From contig CAMWME010000002.1 of the NCBI GenBank assembly GCA_947175325.1, positions 1-64,000 of the forward strand: DNA of 64,000 bases. The letters are read 5' to 3'. Shown piece by piece: positions 50,635 through 59,845 of this stretch. Source of the DNA: an uncultured Clostridia bacterium (lineage in GTDB: Bacteria > Bacillota > Clostridia > Christensenellales > Borkfalkiaceae). Below the pieces are notes generated by a model. That model was not told the DNA's origin and did no database searches. It saw only the letters and a program-made list of their open reading frames with translations. Position 1 is the first letter of the stretch. Each line of letters starts with the position of its first letter. Position numbers and translations under genes: made by a program.

Positions 50635-51075
50635 TTACAGAAACGCCTTGAATTTCTTTTCGAAGCCTTCTTCGAGGTTGATAAGTTCGGTTAAAAGATT
50701 TTTAACCTCGGGGTCCATATACTGGCTGCTGTCGGTAAGCGAGGTCCTCAAAGAGGTTATGCCCGTAACCGTACCCCTTATCATCATCTGCGCGATGTTT
50801 TGGGGCGAGTTGTCGCTTGCCGTACCCATTTTAATTGCACCCCACATCATTGCCTTCTTCATGGGGTTGGGCTCCTTAACGTCAACGTCGTACTTGTGTG
50901 CAAGCTCCGCCGCCTTAGAGCAAATCTTTTCGTATTCTTCGTGCTGGCGAAGGATTTCTTCCTTAATAGCTACGTCCTCAACCTCGGGCAAAATGTCGGA
51001 TATTGAGGTAAGCGCAAGCTGTGCGTTGCGATAAATTTCAGAAATTATTTCACTTTCTTTTTTTAATTCTTCCAT
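50635..51075 (-). CDS. Helical-bundle protein, unknown
   Basis: 146 aa, all helical (ELKKESEIISEIYRNAQLALTSISDIL, KEEILRQHEEYEKICSKAAELAHKYD), resembling four-helix bundle DUF2383-type proteins. No signal peptide. Divergent from rplU. Function unknown. Confidence 0.65.
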   Translation of the reverse strand: MEELKKESEIISEIYRNAQLALTSISDILPEVEDVAIKEEILRQHEEYEKICSKAAELAHKYDVDVKEPNPMKKAMMWGAIKMGTASDNSPQNIAQMMIRGTVTGITSLRTSLTDSSQYMDPEVKNLLTELINLEEGFEKKFKAFL

Positions 51076-51172
51076 AAAAACTCCTATTTGCTAAGCACAA
51101 AGCTTGGTTTGCTTGCGCCTTTACCTTTAATATGTGCGCCGCACAAAAATTTATACATAGAGTAAAAATAGC

Positions 51173-51317
51173 TTGACTTTTGCTCCGCGCTTGTGATAAA
51201 TTTAATGACGAGCCGCTTGAAACGGGCTTTATAAGTGCGCCATTTTGCGACGCCCCAGTATTCGGCGAGACGTGCGTTCGGCTTTGCGAACCGAACTGCA
51301 ATAGGAGGTAAAATTTT
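51173..51317 (+). promoter_or_regulatory. Promoter and L21 leader
   Basis: TTGACT (51173-51178), 17 nt, ATAAAT (51196-51201), then a ~110-nt structured leader before rplU: GCCGCTTGAAACGGGCTTTATAAGTGCG... and two hairpins ending GGTTCGGCTTTGCGAACC-like. Matches the conserved Gram-positive L21 leader in my recollection; it would control rplU-rpmA. Confidence 0.7.
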
Positions 51318-51806
51318 ATGTACGCAATATTTGATAACGGCGGCAAGCAGTACAAAGCTTGCATTGGCGACCTTGTTAAGCTTGAAAAACTTTCGGGCAA
51401 GGTTGGCGACAGCGTTGAGTTCCCCATCGTTCTTTTATCCGACGATAAGGGCGTTCAAGTCGCAAACGAGGTTGCGGGATTAACCGTAAAGGCAGAAATC
51501 GTTTCCGAAGGCAAGGACAAGAAGATTATCGTCTTTAAGTACAAGCCCAAGAAGAACGAGAGAAAGAAGCAAGGACACAGACAGCCCTACACCACCGTTA
51601 AGGTTACCGGCATCGGCGCTGTAAGCGAGGCACCCGCTGCGAAGAAACCCGCAGCAGCTAAAAAACCCGCTGAGCCCAAAGCAGCTGCACCTAAGGCTGC
51701 CGCACCCAAGGCTACGGCTGAAAAGAAGGCTGCCCCCGCAGCTGAGAAAAAGCCCGCGGCTAAGACCACTGCGGCTAAGAAGCCCGCAGCTAAAAAGGCA
51801 GAATAA
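51318..51806 (+). CDS. rplU: Ribosomal protein bL21 with Ala/Lys/Pro tail
   Basis: 162 aa versus ~103 usually. The L21 core (MYAIFDNGGKQYKACIGD, GHRQPYTTVKVTGIG) ends near 103. The tail (~104-162) is PAAKKPAAAKKPAEPKAAAP-type low complexity, like histone-H1-like or other Clostridial ribosomal tails. Tail function unknown. Confidence 0.96.
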   Translation: MYAIFDNGGKQYKACIGDLVKLEKLSGKVGDSVEFPIVLLSDDKGVQVANEVAGLTVKAEIVSEGKDKKIIVFKYKPKKNERKKQGHRQPYTTVKVTGIGAVSEAPAAKKPAAAKKPAEPKAAAPKAAAPKATAEKKAAPAAEKKPAAKTTAAKKPAAKKAE

Positions 51807-51824
51807 TTTAAGGAGGATAACGGA

Positions 51825-52103
51825 ATGTTTTTTATAAGTTTATTCGCTCATAAGAAAGGAACGGGTTCTTCCCACAACGGCAGAGACAGTAACCCCAAAA
51901 TGCTCGGCGTAAAGCGCGCCGACGGCCAGCACGTACTTGCGGGCAACATTTTGGTTAGACAGCGCGGCACGAAGTTCAAGCCCGGCAACAACGTCGGCAT
52001 CGGCAAGGACGATACGCTTTTCGCGCTTATCGACGGCACGGTTAAGTTTGAAAGAGTAGGCAGAGACGGCAAACAAGTTTCTATCTACCCCGTAGCTGAA
52101 TAA
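51825..52103 (+). CDS. rpmA: Ribosomal protein bL27 with N-terminal extension
   Basis: 92 aa. The N-terminus [16 protein letters not shown] has an extra ~8 residues before the family HKKGxGS start, like the Bacillota L27 precursor cleaved by Prp after a ..FA motif. Usually prp lies between rplU and rpmA, but here the gap is 18 nt and prp is absent. L27's N-terminus reaches the peptidyl transferase centre. Confidence 0.96.
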   Translation: MFFISLFAHKKGTGSSHNGRDSNPKMLGVKRADGQHVLAGNILVRQRGTKFKPGNNVGIGKDDTLFALIDGTVKFERVGRDGKQVSIYPVAE

Positions 52104-52154
52104 TTGAATTTCGAATGAGGGCTTTGCGCCCTCATTTTGTTTTAAGGTGATTTT

Positions 52155-52637
52155 ATGTTACAAGTTTCCCCCCTTAACGACCAAACGCAAAAGGAGTTCG
52201 AAAAGCTTTTTGCCGAATACTATTCCGAGCTTGACTGCGGCGAGGACGTCCCCCACCTCTTGGAAGAATATATCTTGCCCGACTTGTTGGCGGGGCTTAT
52301 AAAAATAGATATTTTAAAGGACGGCGACGCTTACGCGGGGTTCGTTATCTACCAAAAGGACGATATCGACAACGAGTGGAACTTTAAAGAAGGCTGGGGC
52401 GATATCCGCGAAATTTTCGTTGCCCCCTCCCACCGCCGCCAAGGCTTGGGCAAGTTCCTTTTATACACCGCCGAAATGAAGCTTAGAGAGTCGGGCGCGG
52501 AAAAAGCTTATTGCTTACCCGTTGAAGGCACGGAAGGCTTCTTCACCGCTTGCGGCTACGCGCGCGGCAACGAATACAGCGAAGACCTTGACACCTTCGT
52601 CTATGAAAAATTGAATTTGAATAATAAATGTAAATAA
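52155..52637 (+). CDS. GNAT-family N-acetyltransferase
   Basis: 160 aa. Acetyl-CoA-binding motif REIFVAPSHRRQGLGKFLL and GADKAYCL-like strand (ESGAEKAYCLPVEGTEGFFTACGY). Substrate unknown. Ends ~10 nt before the next lipoprotein gene. Confidence 0.85.
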   Translation: MLQVSPLNDQTQKEFEKLFAEYYSELDCGEDVPHLLEEYILPDLLAGLIKIDILKDGDAYAGFVIYQKDDIDNEWNFKEGWGDIREIFVAPSHRRQGLGKFLLYTAEMKLRESGAEKAYCLPVEGTEGFFTACGYARGNEYSEDLDTFVYEKLNLNNKCK

Positions 52638-52647
52638 GGAGATTTTT

Positions 52648-53883
52648 ATGAAAAAGAAATTTTTAGCTTTTGCAACGGCGTGCGCTTGCGCGCTTACGGG
52701 TGCTGCGGCGTTTGCGGGTTGCGGGTTGTTCGGAAGCCACGAATACGAGCTCGTTTCCGCAACGGTTTCAAACAGCGAATACAATCAAGATTGGGTTTAC
52801 TTGAACAGTGCGGCGGTTATGGACGTAGTCAATTATCCCCCCACCTTGCGTTATTTCGTGGACGTTACTTTAAAGGACGGCAAAGGCAAGGAATTGACGG
52901 GCGAAATCATGGTTGAACCCGAAAGCACCTCGACTTACCTTTCAATAGACAACTCGGTTCACATGTACCTTTCTCTCGGCATAAGCGTTGAAGGTTACGA
53001 CGACAACGCTTTGGGCAAAGATAAAAATCTTACTATTAAGTTAAGCAGCGGATTGGACGGTTCCGAAATAAAAACGGGCGAATGCGAATTGACCGCAACT
53101 TACAGCGTAGTTCACGCCTTAAAGAAAATAGGAATAAGCGAAGACGTAAAAACCGACTACGCCCTCAACGAGGAATTTGCGGGGCTGCCCATGAACGTAA
53201 TGTACGAGGACGAAAGTACCGAAGTTATGGACTTTTACGAGCTTATAGCACTCCCTCAGTACGAAAAGAAATCCACGATTACGGGCTTCGATTCTTCACG
53301 CGTAGGCATTCACAAGGCCTTTTCCGTCAACAATTTCCAGACTTCGGCAACCGGCGTCAGAAGCTCCTCCACCGTTTACTACAACGTTCTGCCCGATTTG
53401 ACCGTTTGGAAAAAGGGCAACAGCTCTACGGGCGTCAACCGTTATACTTACGAATACTACAAAACCGCGGATATGACCTTCGGCAGTACTCAGCGTAACG
53501 GCTACACGATGGACAACGTAACGTTCGGAAGCGTAAATATGCTTTTATGGGTTACTCAAGGAGTTGCAATAAACCCCAACGAGTCGACTTTTGAAAACGC
53601 AATGAACAGTTCGAGCTCGTCATACGCATTCTTCCACGCTCCTATCCCCGCGGGGCAGACGGCAAAAGTAACTTCTCTTACCAAAACCACGAATTATTAT
53701 ATCGTAGATTACGATTGCTACGAAGAAAACGAAAAAGTTTCTTCGAACACTCTGTATTTGGTTTACAGCACCAGCCCCCAAAAGATGATTTCCGTTACTT
53801 TGGAAAACAGCGATAAATTGAACGCGGAAGAAAAGACGCTTACCGAAGACTTTATAAACCTTTTATGGTTTAATCAATTATAA
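52648..53883 (+). CDS. Lipoprotein, unknown
   Basis: 411 aa; lipobox FAGC (Cys25), AAGGAG site. Mature part is beta-rich with no domain I can name. Possibly expressed with the GNAT gene. Confidence 0.78.
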   Translation: MKKKFLAFATACACALTGAAAFAGCGLFGSHEYELVSATVSNSEYNQDWVYLNSAAVMDVVNYPPTLRYFVDVTLKDGKGKELTGEIMVEPESTSTYLSIDNSVHMYLSLGISVEGYDDNALGKDKNLTIKLSSGLDGSEIKTGECELTATYSVVHALKKIGISEDVKTDYALNEEFAGLPMNVMYEDESTEVMDFYELIALPQYEKKSTITGFDSSRVGIHKAFSVNNFQTSATGVRSSSTVYYNVLPDLTVWKKGNSSTGVNRYTYEYYKTADMTFGSTQRNGYTMDNVTFGSVNMLLWVTQGVAINPNESTFENAMNSSSSSYAFFHAPIPAGQTAKVTSLTKTTNYYIVDYDCYEENEKVSSNTLYLVYSTSPQKMISVTLENSDKLNAEEKTLTEDFINLLWFNQL

Positions 53884-53886
53884 AAA

Positions 53887-53916
53887 CCAAGCCCGACGGC
53901 GCACGCCGTCGGGCTT
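53887..53916 (+). terminator. Intrinsic terminator
   Basis: 12-bp perfect stem AAGCCCGACGGC/GCCGTCGGGCTT with loop GCAC and TTTTCG after it. Confidence 0.88.
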
Positions 53917-53933
53917 TTCGTTTGCCTACCACC

Positions 53934-53962
53934 TTGACAAAACGGATATATTTATGTACAAT
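53934..53962 (+). promoter_or_regulatory. Promoter of AraC gene (leaderless layout)
   Basis: TTGACA (53934-53939), 17 nt, TACAAT (53957-53962), then exactly 6 nt to the ATG at 53969. Confidence 0.85.
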
Positions 53963-53968
53963 ACGGAT

Positions 53969-54628
53969 ATGAACAAAATCGTATTCGTGGGTAAAAATGC
54001 GGGCGAAAAGCGCGAAAACAAGTATTTGGAAATAATTATAACCAACAATGAGGTTCACGTTATCCCCCCTTACTCAGATTTCCGACTCGACGGCGAGGAC
54101 TTTTTGCGGGTGTATATAGACCAGCCCGTAACCCCTATAAAGGAAGACTTTTACTTCTACGAAAATATTACCTTTATTATGTTCGCCGCTATGCAAGCCG
54201 AAGAATTTTTAAAGCAAGAAAAAGGCGAAGCCGTTTTGCAAGCCTTGGGCAATTTGCTGGTTAACCTCGTATCATTTTACGCCGACAAAAAGAAGTACTC
54301 GCCCGTGGTCGAGCTGGTGCGGGAGGATATTGCAAAGAACCTATCAAACCCCCTCTACGCCTTGGAAGATTACTTAAAAAAGCTCCCCCTCAGTTACGAC
54401 TACGTACGCAAGCTTTTTCAAAAGGAAACGGGCGCAACGCCCCGCACCTATCTCGAAAACGCAAGAATGGAGCTTGCGGCAAGCATACTTTCAAGCGGGG
54501 TTACTAACAAGTACAGCAATTACTCGGTATCCCAAGTTGCCGAAGCTTGCGGCTATTTGGAGCCGTTGTACTTTTCCCGAGTGTTCAAAAAACACTTCGG
54601 CGTCTCCCCAAGCGAATATAAACAGTAA
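53969..54628 (+). CDS. AraC-family regulator
   Basis: 219 aa from the ATG at 53969. N-terminal sensory part (~1-115) without a clear family, then a C-terminal two-HTH AraC domain (NPLYALEDYLKKLPLSYDYVRKLFQKETG, YSVSQVAEACGYLEPLYFSRVFKKHFGVSPSEY). Such proteins often control sugar uptake genes, but no target is visible next to it. Leaderless promoter. Confidence 0.9.
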   Translation: MNKIVFVGKNAGEKRENKYLEIIITNNEVHVIPPYSDFRLDGEDFLRVYIDQPVTPIKEDFYFYENITFIMFAAMQAEEFLKQEKGEAVLQALGNLLVNLVSFYADKKKYSPVVELVREDIAKNLSNPLYALEDYLKKLPLSYDYVRKLFQKETGATPRTYLENARMELAASILSSGVTNKYSNYSVSQVAEACGYLEPLYFSRVFKKHFGVSPSEYKQ

Positions 54629-54650
54629 TTTAGCGAGGTATTTGATATCA

Positions 54651-55133
54651 ATGCAGAATAATGAAATTGAAATACGCAGAGCAAAACTGTCTGATATTGA
54701 AAGAATTGACTGCTTGCTTTTTCAGGTGCACAAAGTACACAGCGACGCGCGTCCCGACTTATTTGTTCCGGGGGCAAAAAAATATACCGACGAACAGTTA
54801 AAGCAAATTCTTAAAGACGAAACTAAACCAATATTCGTTGCAACAGAAAACAGCAAAGTGTTGGGTTATGCGTTTTGCGTGTTAATTAACAACGGCGACG
54901 AGCCGTCGCATACCGATAATACAACGCTTTATATTGACGATTTGTGCGTGGACGAAACTTGTCGTGGTAAAGGTATAGGCAAGCTGTTGTATAATTTCGT
55001 GGTTGAGTATGCCAAAAAATGCGGTTGCTATAATGTAACGCTTAATGTATGGGCGGATAATAAAAACGCAGTTGCTTTCTATGAAAAAATAGGTTTGCAT
55101 ATTCAGAAAATAGGTATGGAAAAAATATTGTAA
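54651..55133 (+). CDS. GNAT-family N-acetyltransferase
   Basis: 160 aa from the ATG at 54651; the longer ORF runs back through the AraC gene. Motif LCVDETCRGKGIGKLLYNFV and NVWADNKNAVAFYEKIG are typical of ribosomal-protein-like or small-molecule acetyltransferases. More A/T-rich than neighbours. Confidence 0.87.
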   Translation: MQNNEIEIRRAKLSDIERIDCLLFQVHKVHSDARPDLFVPGAKKYTDEQLKQILKDETKPIFVATENSKVLGYAFCVLINNGDEPSHTDNTTLYIDDLCVDETCRGKGIGKLLYNFVVEYAKKCGCYNVTLNVWADNKNAVAFYEKIGLHIQKIGMEKIL

Positions 55134-55183
55134 AAACAATAATATTGCGTTAAACTTCAATTTAGCTTTCTAAGCAAAAAAAC

Positions 55184-55210
55184 GCCCCGCGCTATTTGCG
55201 CGGGGCTTTT
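55184..55210. terminator. Bidirectional intrinsic terminator
   Basis: 9-bp perfect stem GCCCCGCGC/GCGCGGGGC, flanked by A/T tracts (AAAAAAAC before, CTTTT after). Confidence 0.85.
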
Positions 55211-55213
55211 GAA

Positions 55214-56992
55214 TTAGTCTGCAACGTAAACAGTTATGCTTTTTATAAGTACTCTGTTGTTGGTGTTTATTTCGACCGTAGTCGTTGCCTTGCTTGTGGT
55301 GAAGTTGTAGTAAGTAACGCCCCAGTCGTTTTTGCTTGCGGTCTGCTCTGCGGAGCCGTTCACGGATATTTTATCGTTTTGGTCCTTATTCCATTGGCGG
55401 GCAACTATAACGACTCCCATTATCTTTTTGTTGAAGTTAAGCGTGATTTTGCCGTCGTTGCTTGCCGAGCCGACCTTAATGAAGCCCTTACCCGTAACCG
55501 CGCCGTTCACGTCGCTATTGCCAAGCTCGACGCGGGTTGCGGACGCGCTTTCGAAAATACTTGCATTATCGCACGCCAAGCCGAAAATATAAGTCGGGTT
55601 TGCAAGCGTGCCCGTCTGCGTAAGCTTGGTTAAATCGAATTCAAGCGGGGTGCCGTCCGGCAAGGTGGTTTCGGGATAGTAATTGTACTGTTTCGGGTCT
55701 ACTTCGCTGTCCTTATAGGTGCCGCCCCCGAGTGCTTGAACCGAAATCCACCACTCGTCCTTCAACTCCACGGAAAGCTTGCCGCCCGCGGGGATTACCA
55801 GTTCCTTGGAAAAGTACGTATAATAATCGTTCGGAACCGCACAGCCGTAATAAGTTACGCGGTAACCGGTTGCGTTTGCGACCTCGTTCCAAGTTGCAAC
55901 GCCCGTCTTGGGGTCGATATTTATTTTGGGCGTGGCAAGCTGCGTACGGGTGTCGGCGGCAACGTAAAACATAAACTCAAGCTCGCCTTCTTCGTACATA
56001 TTGTCGTCGTCAATATACAGCATCGCCTCAAGACCAACGAGAATATCTTCTTCGCCGTCCGCGGGGCAAGTAACGGTAACGTCGCCGTACTGGTTCATTA
56101 CGAACGCGCCCGTATCGTCATACACGCTCCACAATATATTTACGCCGTAAAGCTTTACGGGAAGATAGAAGTCGCCCATTATCCGCGAGTCTTCTTTCAG
56201 CATATCCCAAGCATTAAGCGTATCAATTACAAGCTCGTATCTGTCGTTTTCTTCGATACCGTTGAAATCGACCGAGCGGTAGCTTGAAAGCCCCTTGACG
56301 TCGCCTTCCAAGGCAAGCGTACCGACTGCGGTTACTTCCACGTCTTTAAGTCTTCCGGCAATTCCGAGATACAGCTCTGGAACGTAGTCGCCGAAAAGAG
56401 TAAACCCGCCTTCAAGCACGGCGTCGCCGTCCGAGTTCGACGCTATCGTGCCCTCAACCATAAATTCGCGGGAGGGCAAATTTTCGCCGTAGTAATTCAT
56501 AATTTTAAGAATTTCGGCTACCGAATAAATCTCGTCGTTAGATATTTTGAACTCTACCTTTTCGCAATAATTGCCGTCGGCCGTTCCCGCCGCCTCGTTA
56601 CCGAGGGCTTTAACTTGGAAGGTCCAAGCCTTGTCAAGCTTATCCGCGTTGCTTTCGGCAAGGTCAACCGTAGCGGAATTTTCTTCAACCGTTACCGCGT
56701 CCGACGCGTCGCCGTTAATAATATATGCGTAACCGTTTGCACCGTCCACCGCGCTCCAAGTTAAATTTACCTTGCCCGCGTCCGCGCCTTGTATCGTAGC
56801 CGTAAGGTTTTCGGGCGTTGCAAGCTTCGTTAAATCGGTTTTTTCGCCCGTGCCGTCGCCGGTTTCGCTGCCCGTTCCAACTTCGCCGCCGCCTTCGCCT
56901 TCACTATCGGTGCTGCACGCGCCGATACAGAAGCAAGCGCATATTGAAATTATAAGACTTAAAACTAAGAGCCATAAACTCCGTTTTTTCAT
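55214..56992 (-). CDS. Large lipoprotein with fibronectin-III-like domains
   Basis: 592 aa; lipobox IGAC (Cys26), then a Gly/Ser/Thr linker. Residues ~55-150 and ~365-450 look like FN3 domains (LATPENLTATIQ...VNLTWSAVDGANGYAYII; LATPKINIDPKTGVATWNEVANATGYRVTYYG). The C-terminus is a beta-rich carbohydrate-binding-like region (NGAVTGKGFIKVGSASNDGKITLNFNKKIMGVVIVARQW). Likely surface polysaccharide binding; near the pectin genes. Confidence 0.8.
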   Translation of the reverse strand: MKKRSLWLLVLSLIISICACFCIGACSTDSEGEGGGEVGTGSETGDGTGEKTDLTKLATPENLTATIQGADAGKVNLTWSAVDGANGYAYIINGDASDAVTVEENSATVDLAESNADKLDKAWTFQVKALGNEAAGTADGNYCEKVEFKISNDEIYSVAEILKIMNYYGENLPSREFMVEGTIASNSDGDAVLEGGFTLFGDYVPELYLGIAGRLKDVEVTAVGTLALEGDVKGLSSYRSVDFNGIEENDRYELVIDTLNAWDMLKEDSRIMGDFYLPVKLYGVNILWSVYDDTGAFVMNQYGDVTVTCPADGEEDILVGLEAMLYIDDDNMYEEGELEFMFYVAADTRTQLATPKINIDPKTGVATWNEVANATGYRVTYYGCAVPNDYYTYFSKELVIPAGGKLSVELKDEWWISVQALGGGTYKDSEVDPKQYNYYPETTLPDGTPLEFDLTKLTQTGTLANPTYIFGLACDNASIFESASATRVELGNSDVNGAVTGKGFIKVGSASNDGKITLNFNKKIMGVVIVARQWNKDQNDKISVNGSAEQTASKNDWGVTYYNFTTSKATTTVEINTNNRVLIKSITVYVAD

Positions 56993-57058
56993 ACGACCAC
57001 CTCAAAATTGTCTTTCAGCGATATTCTATCACTTTATTTTACGAATGTCAAAATTTAT

Positions 57059-57095
57059 AGCCCGCCGTCTTATTTCACGAAAACAGCGGGCTTTT
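57059..57095 (-). terminator. Hairpin after GH105 gene
   Basis: AGCCCGC/GCGGGCT stem with a ~20-nt loop, after the CAAATCAAAC end of repeat copy D. The plus strand carries the longer T run, so terminator direction is uncertain. Confidence 0.55.
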
Positions 57096-57100
57096 TTACA

Positions 57101-57166
57101 GTTTGATTTGCGATTAATACGTTTTACGCTAACGCAATTAAGATACGCGGTTAAGCGGAACGCTTA
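57101..57166 (-). repeat. Stop-codon-flush 66-bp repeat, copy D
   Basis: Begins on the TAA of the GH105 gene; exactly 66 bp through CAAATCAAAC, as in copy A. The frame after the stop stays open for about 40 codons. Confidence 0.85.
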
Positions 57167-58303
57167 ATGCTTTAACATCTTTATTTCGGTGTACGCCATT
57201 ACGAACGGCCCCGTACCCTTCGCGTCGTTTTCAACTACGGGTTCGGAAACGTAATAATCGTAAGTACCGTCGCGGTTGGGCTTGTCCTCGGGTCCGAGTC
57301 CCGCCATGAGGCAGATACCGCCAAGGTTCAGCTCGCCGTCCGTTTCGGTGAGGTATTCACGGCAAATGCCGTTGAAAATCTTTTCGCCGACAGCCGCAAA
57401 GCGCCTATCAACGAAGCCGAGGCGCGCGCCCTTCATCATAGCGTAAGCTATCATTGCGCTGCCCGAGGTTTCAACGTAGTTGCCCTCTCTGCCCATCTGG
57501 TCAACGACTTGCCAGAACATATGCTTTTGAGGGTCTATATACTGCTCTAACCCCTCGATGGTCTTTCTGAAAATGGTTATAAGCTCCGCCTTCAAGTTGG
57601 GGCGCGACAAGTCGAAATAGCTTATTGCGTCCACAAGCCCTACGGTGTACCAGCCCACCGAGCGCAGCCAAAAGCTTTTGGAAAGTCCCGTTTCGGGGTT
57701 TGCCCAAAAGGCTTGCTTGGATACGTCCCAGCCGTGATAGTACAGCTTCTTTTCTTGGTCGTACATATTGTTCCAAACGTTGCGGAACTGCTTTACTATA
57801 TCGCCGTAGTTTCTGCCGCCGTTAAACGTCGTTTCGTAGCGGGTATAGAAAACTTGCGCCATATAAAGCCCGTCCAGCCAAACTTGGTTGGGGTAAATCT
57901 TCTTGTGCCAAAAGTTGCCCGTTTCGGTGCGGGGCTGGCTTTGAAGCTGGCTGTACAAAAGGTTGATTGCCCTTCTGTACTTGGGCTTGCCCGTTTCCTT
58001 GTACAAGTCGAATAAGACGCGCCCCTCGTTTATGTTGTCAACGTTGTAGGTCGACATTTCGTAGCCGCGGATAGTGCCGTCGTCAAAGACGTAATAGTCC
58101 ACGAACTTGTCAATAAAATCAAGATACTTTCTATTGCCCGTAAGCTTGTAAATGGTGTAAAGCGAGGTCATCATGCAGCCGTCGATATAGTTCCACGCCG
58201 GCTCCTTGCCTTGCCTAATGCTCTCAATATTCCAAATAGGCGCGTCGGGGGTAGTTTCGTCTATAAGGCGGTCAATGTATCTGTCAATAACCGAATAATT
58301 CAT
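57164..58303 (-). CDS. GH105 unsaturated rhamnogalacturonyl hydrolase
   Basis: 379 aa. (alpha/alpha)6-barrel family like YteR/YesR. The likely catalytic Asp lies in YPNQVWLDGLYMAQVFY (~142). SFWLRSVGWYTVGLVDAI and ETSGSAMIAYAM are typical. No signal peptide, so it acts in the cytoplasm on imported unsaturated rhamnogalacturonan or ulvan/pectin oligosaccharides. Nine nt after the GH28 gene. Confidence 0.92.
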   Translation of the reverse strand: MNYSVIDRYIDRLIDETTPDAPIWNIESIRQGKEPAWNYIDGCMMTSLYTIYKLTGNRKYLDFIDKFVDYYVFDDGTIRGYEMSTYNVDNINEGRVLFDLYKETGKPKYRRAINLLYSQLQSQPRTETGNFWHKKIYPNQVWLDGLYMAQVFYTRYETTFNGGRNYGDIVKQFRNVWNNMYDQEKKLYYHGWDVSKQAFWANPETGLSKSFWLRSVGWYTVGLVDAISYFDLSRPNLKAELITIFRKTIEGLEQYIDPQKHMFWQVVDQMGREGNYVETSGSAMIAYAMMKGARLGFVDRRFAAVGEKIFNGICREYLTETDGELNLGGICLMAGLGPEDKPNRDGTYDYYVSEPVVENDAKGTGPFVMAYTEIKMLKH

Positions 58304-58312
58304 TTCTTTCTC

Positions 58313-59845
58313 CTATTCTTCAACCACGTTGCCGCAGTTCTTCTTTATTATTTTTTCGCCCTTAACGCCCGTAAAGGTTACGTTTTTAAGCACTAAATTT
58401 TCAACGTTGTCTACGTATAAGCCCTCTTTGCAGTACTCGCGCACGTTTTCAAGCATCGCGGGAATATTCGGCTTTGCGTCCTCTTTAAACGAAAAGCTTA
58501 CGTTTTCGATACGCACTTCCTTTATGGGCTGCTCCACGAGCCCGTCGAAGTAGCCCGCCATACACTCGCAGTCCACGCACTCGATGTCCTTGAAAAGGAA
58601 CTTGCCGAGGTAGGGCGTGCCCTCGTCAACGGGCAACGCTTTGCGCGACCAAACGAATTCGGTGTGCCCGTCGGGGTCGCAGAAATAGTACATATTGATT
58701 ACGAGCGGGGTGATGACGTTGTCCATCTTGATATTCTCGAACGATACGCCGTCGATAACTCCGTCCTTGCCTCTGCCTCTGCGGGTCTTAATCCTAAGCC
58801 CTCTGTCGGTATGGCTGAACACGCACTGCGAAACCGAAAGGTTTTTAACGCCCCCGCTCATTTCACTGCCGAGGACGATTGCGCCGTGTCCGTTTTCGAA
58901 GAGGTTGTTGCGTAGCGTGTGGTTGTTTGCGGGGGTCTTATAGGTCTTGCCCATATACAGCTTGCCCGCCTTAATCGCACAGCAGTCGTCGCCGACGCTG
59001 AACTTGCAGCCCACTATATCAACCTTGTTGCAGCTTTCGGGGTCAAGCCCGTCGGTGTTGGGGCCGGTGTAGGGATTTTGAATCTTTATATCGTAAAAGC
59101 CGAGGTTTTCGGAAAAGAACGGATGCAAATTCCAGCTTGCGCTGTTGCAGCAAGTTACGCCGTGGAAAACGACGTTTTTGCACTTGTTCAAGAAAACGAG
59201 TCGGGGACGGGCAACCTTTCTGCCCTTGGGCGTAGCCCACCAAGTGGAATGGTCGGCGTTGCCGTTTATGGTGCCCTCGCCCACCACCTTTATATTCTTC
59301 TGTCTGTACGCCGATACGAAGGACTGGTGGCAGTCGTAAGGCTCCCCCTCCCAGCTTGCAAGGATTTCTTCCTTGCCGTTTAAGGTCGTGCGGGCGGGGA
59401 CACGCGGATAATTTTCTTCGTGAATATCGCCCAAAAGGGTCGCGCCCCTTTTAAGTTCGAGCGTGATATCGCTCTTTAAAACTATGGGGCGGACTAAATA
59501 CTCGCCCTTGGTCAGAACGACCCTGCCGCCCTTGGGACAGCTGTCTATTGCCCCTTGAACGAATTCGGTATCGTCCGAAACGCCGTCCGCTTTTGCACCG
59601 AGCGACTTTACGTCGATGACGGCGGTGTCTTCCAAAGTCTTAAACTTTAACGAATCTTCACCGATTTGGACGGTGTACTCCGTGTTCGGCCTGAGATTAA
59701 AAAGCGAAAAAACGTTGGTTCTGCGTCTCCACTTAGACCTATTGCCGTTAAGGTAAACATAGTACGGCTCGGGCGCGTAATAAGGATTTCTATTTGATAA
59801 TTCAAAGCAAGCCGACGTAGCGGATACAAACAGCACTTTAAACAT
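58313..59845 (-). CDS. GH28 polygalacturonase-like glycosidase
   Basis: 510 aa. N-terminal FN3-like part (~1-70), then a right-handed beta-helix. GH28 motifs: NTDG (~262), GDDCCAIK (~283), GHGAIVLGSEMSGG (~318) and RIKTRRGRG (~348). No signal peptide, so probably a cytoplasmic exo-acting enzyme on pectic oligosaccharides. Overlaps the upstream membrane protein gene by 8 nt. Confidence 0.92.
   Translation of the reverse strand: MFKVLFVSATSACFELSNRNPYYAPEPYYVYLNGNRSKWRRRTNVFSLFNLRPNTEYTVQIGEDSLKFKTLEDTAVIDVKSLGAKADGVSDDTEFVQGAIDSCPKGGRVVLTKGEYLVRPIVLKSDITLELKRGATLLGDIHEENYPRVPARTTLNGKEEILASWEGEPYDCHQSFVSAYRQKNIKVVGEGTINGNADHSTWWATPKGRKVARPRLVFLNKCKNVVFHGVTCCNSASWNLHPFFSENLGFYDIKIQNPYTGPNTDGLDPESCNKVDIVGCKFSVGDDCCAIKAGKLYMGKTYKTPANNHTLRNNLFENGHGAIVLGSEMSGGVKNLSVSQCVFSHTDRGLRIKTRRGRGKDGVIDGVSFENIKMDNVITPLVINMYYFCDPDGHTEFVWSRKALPVDEGTPYLGKFLFKDIECVDCECMAGYFDGLVEQPIKEVRIENVSFSFKEDAKPNIPAMLENVREYCKEGLYVDNVENLVLKNVTFTGVKGEKIIKKNCGNVVEE

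Noticed and set aside
54474-54650. N-terminal extension of the 54651 acetyltransferase
   Set aside because: It runs backwards through the araC coding region; family similarity begins at the ATG at 54651.
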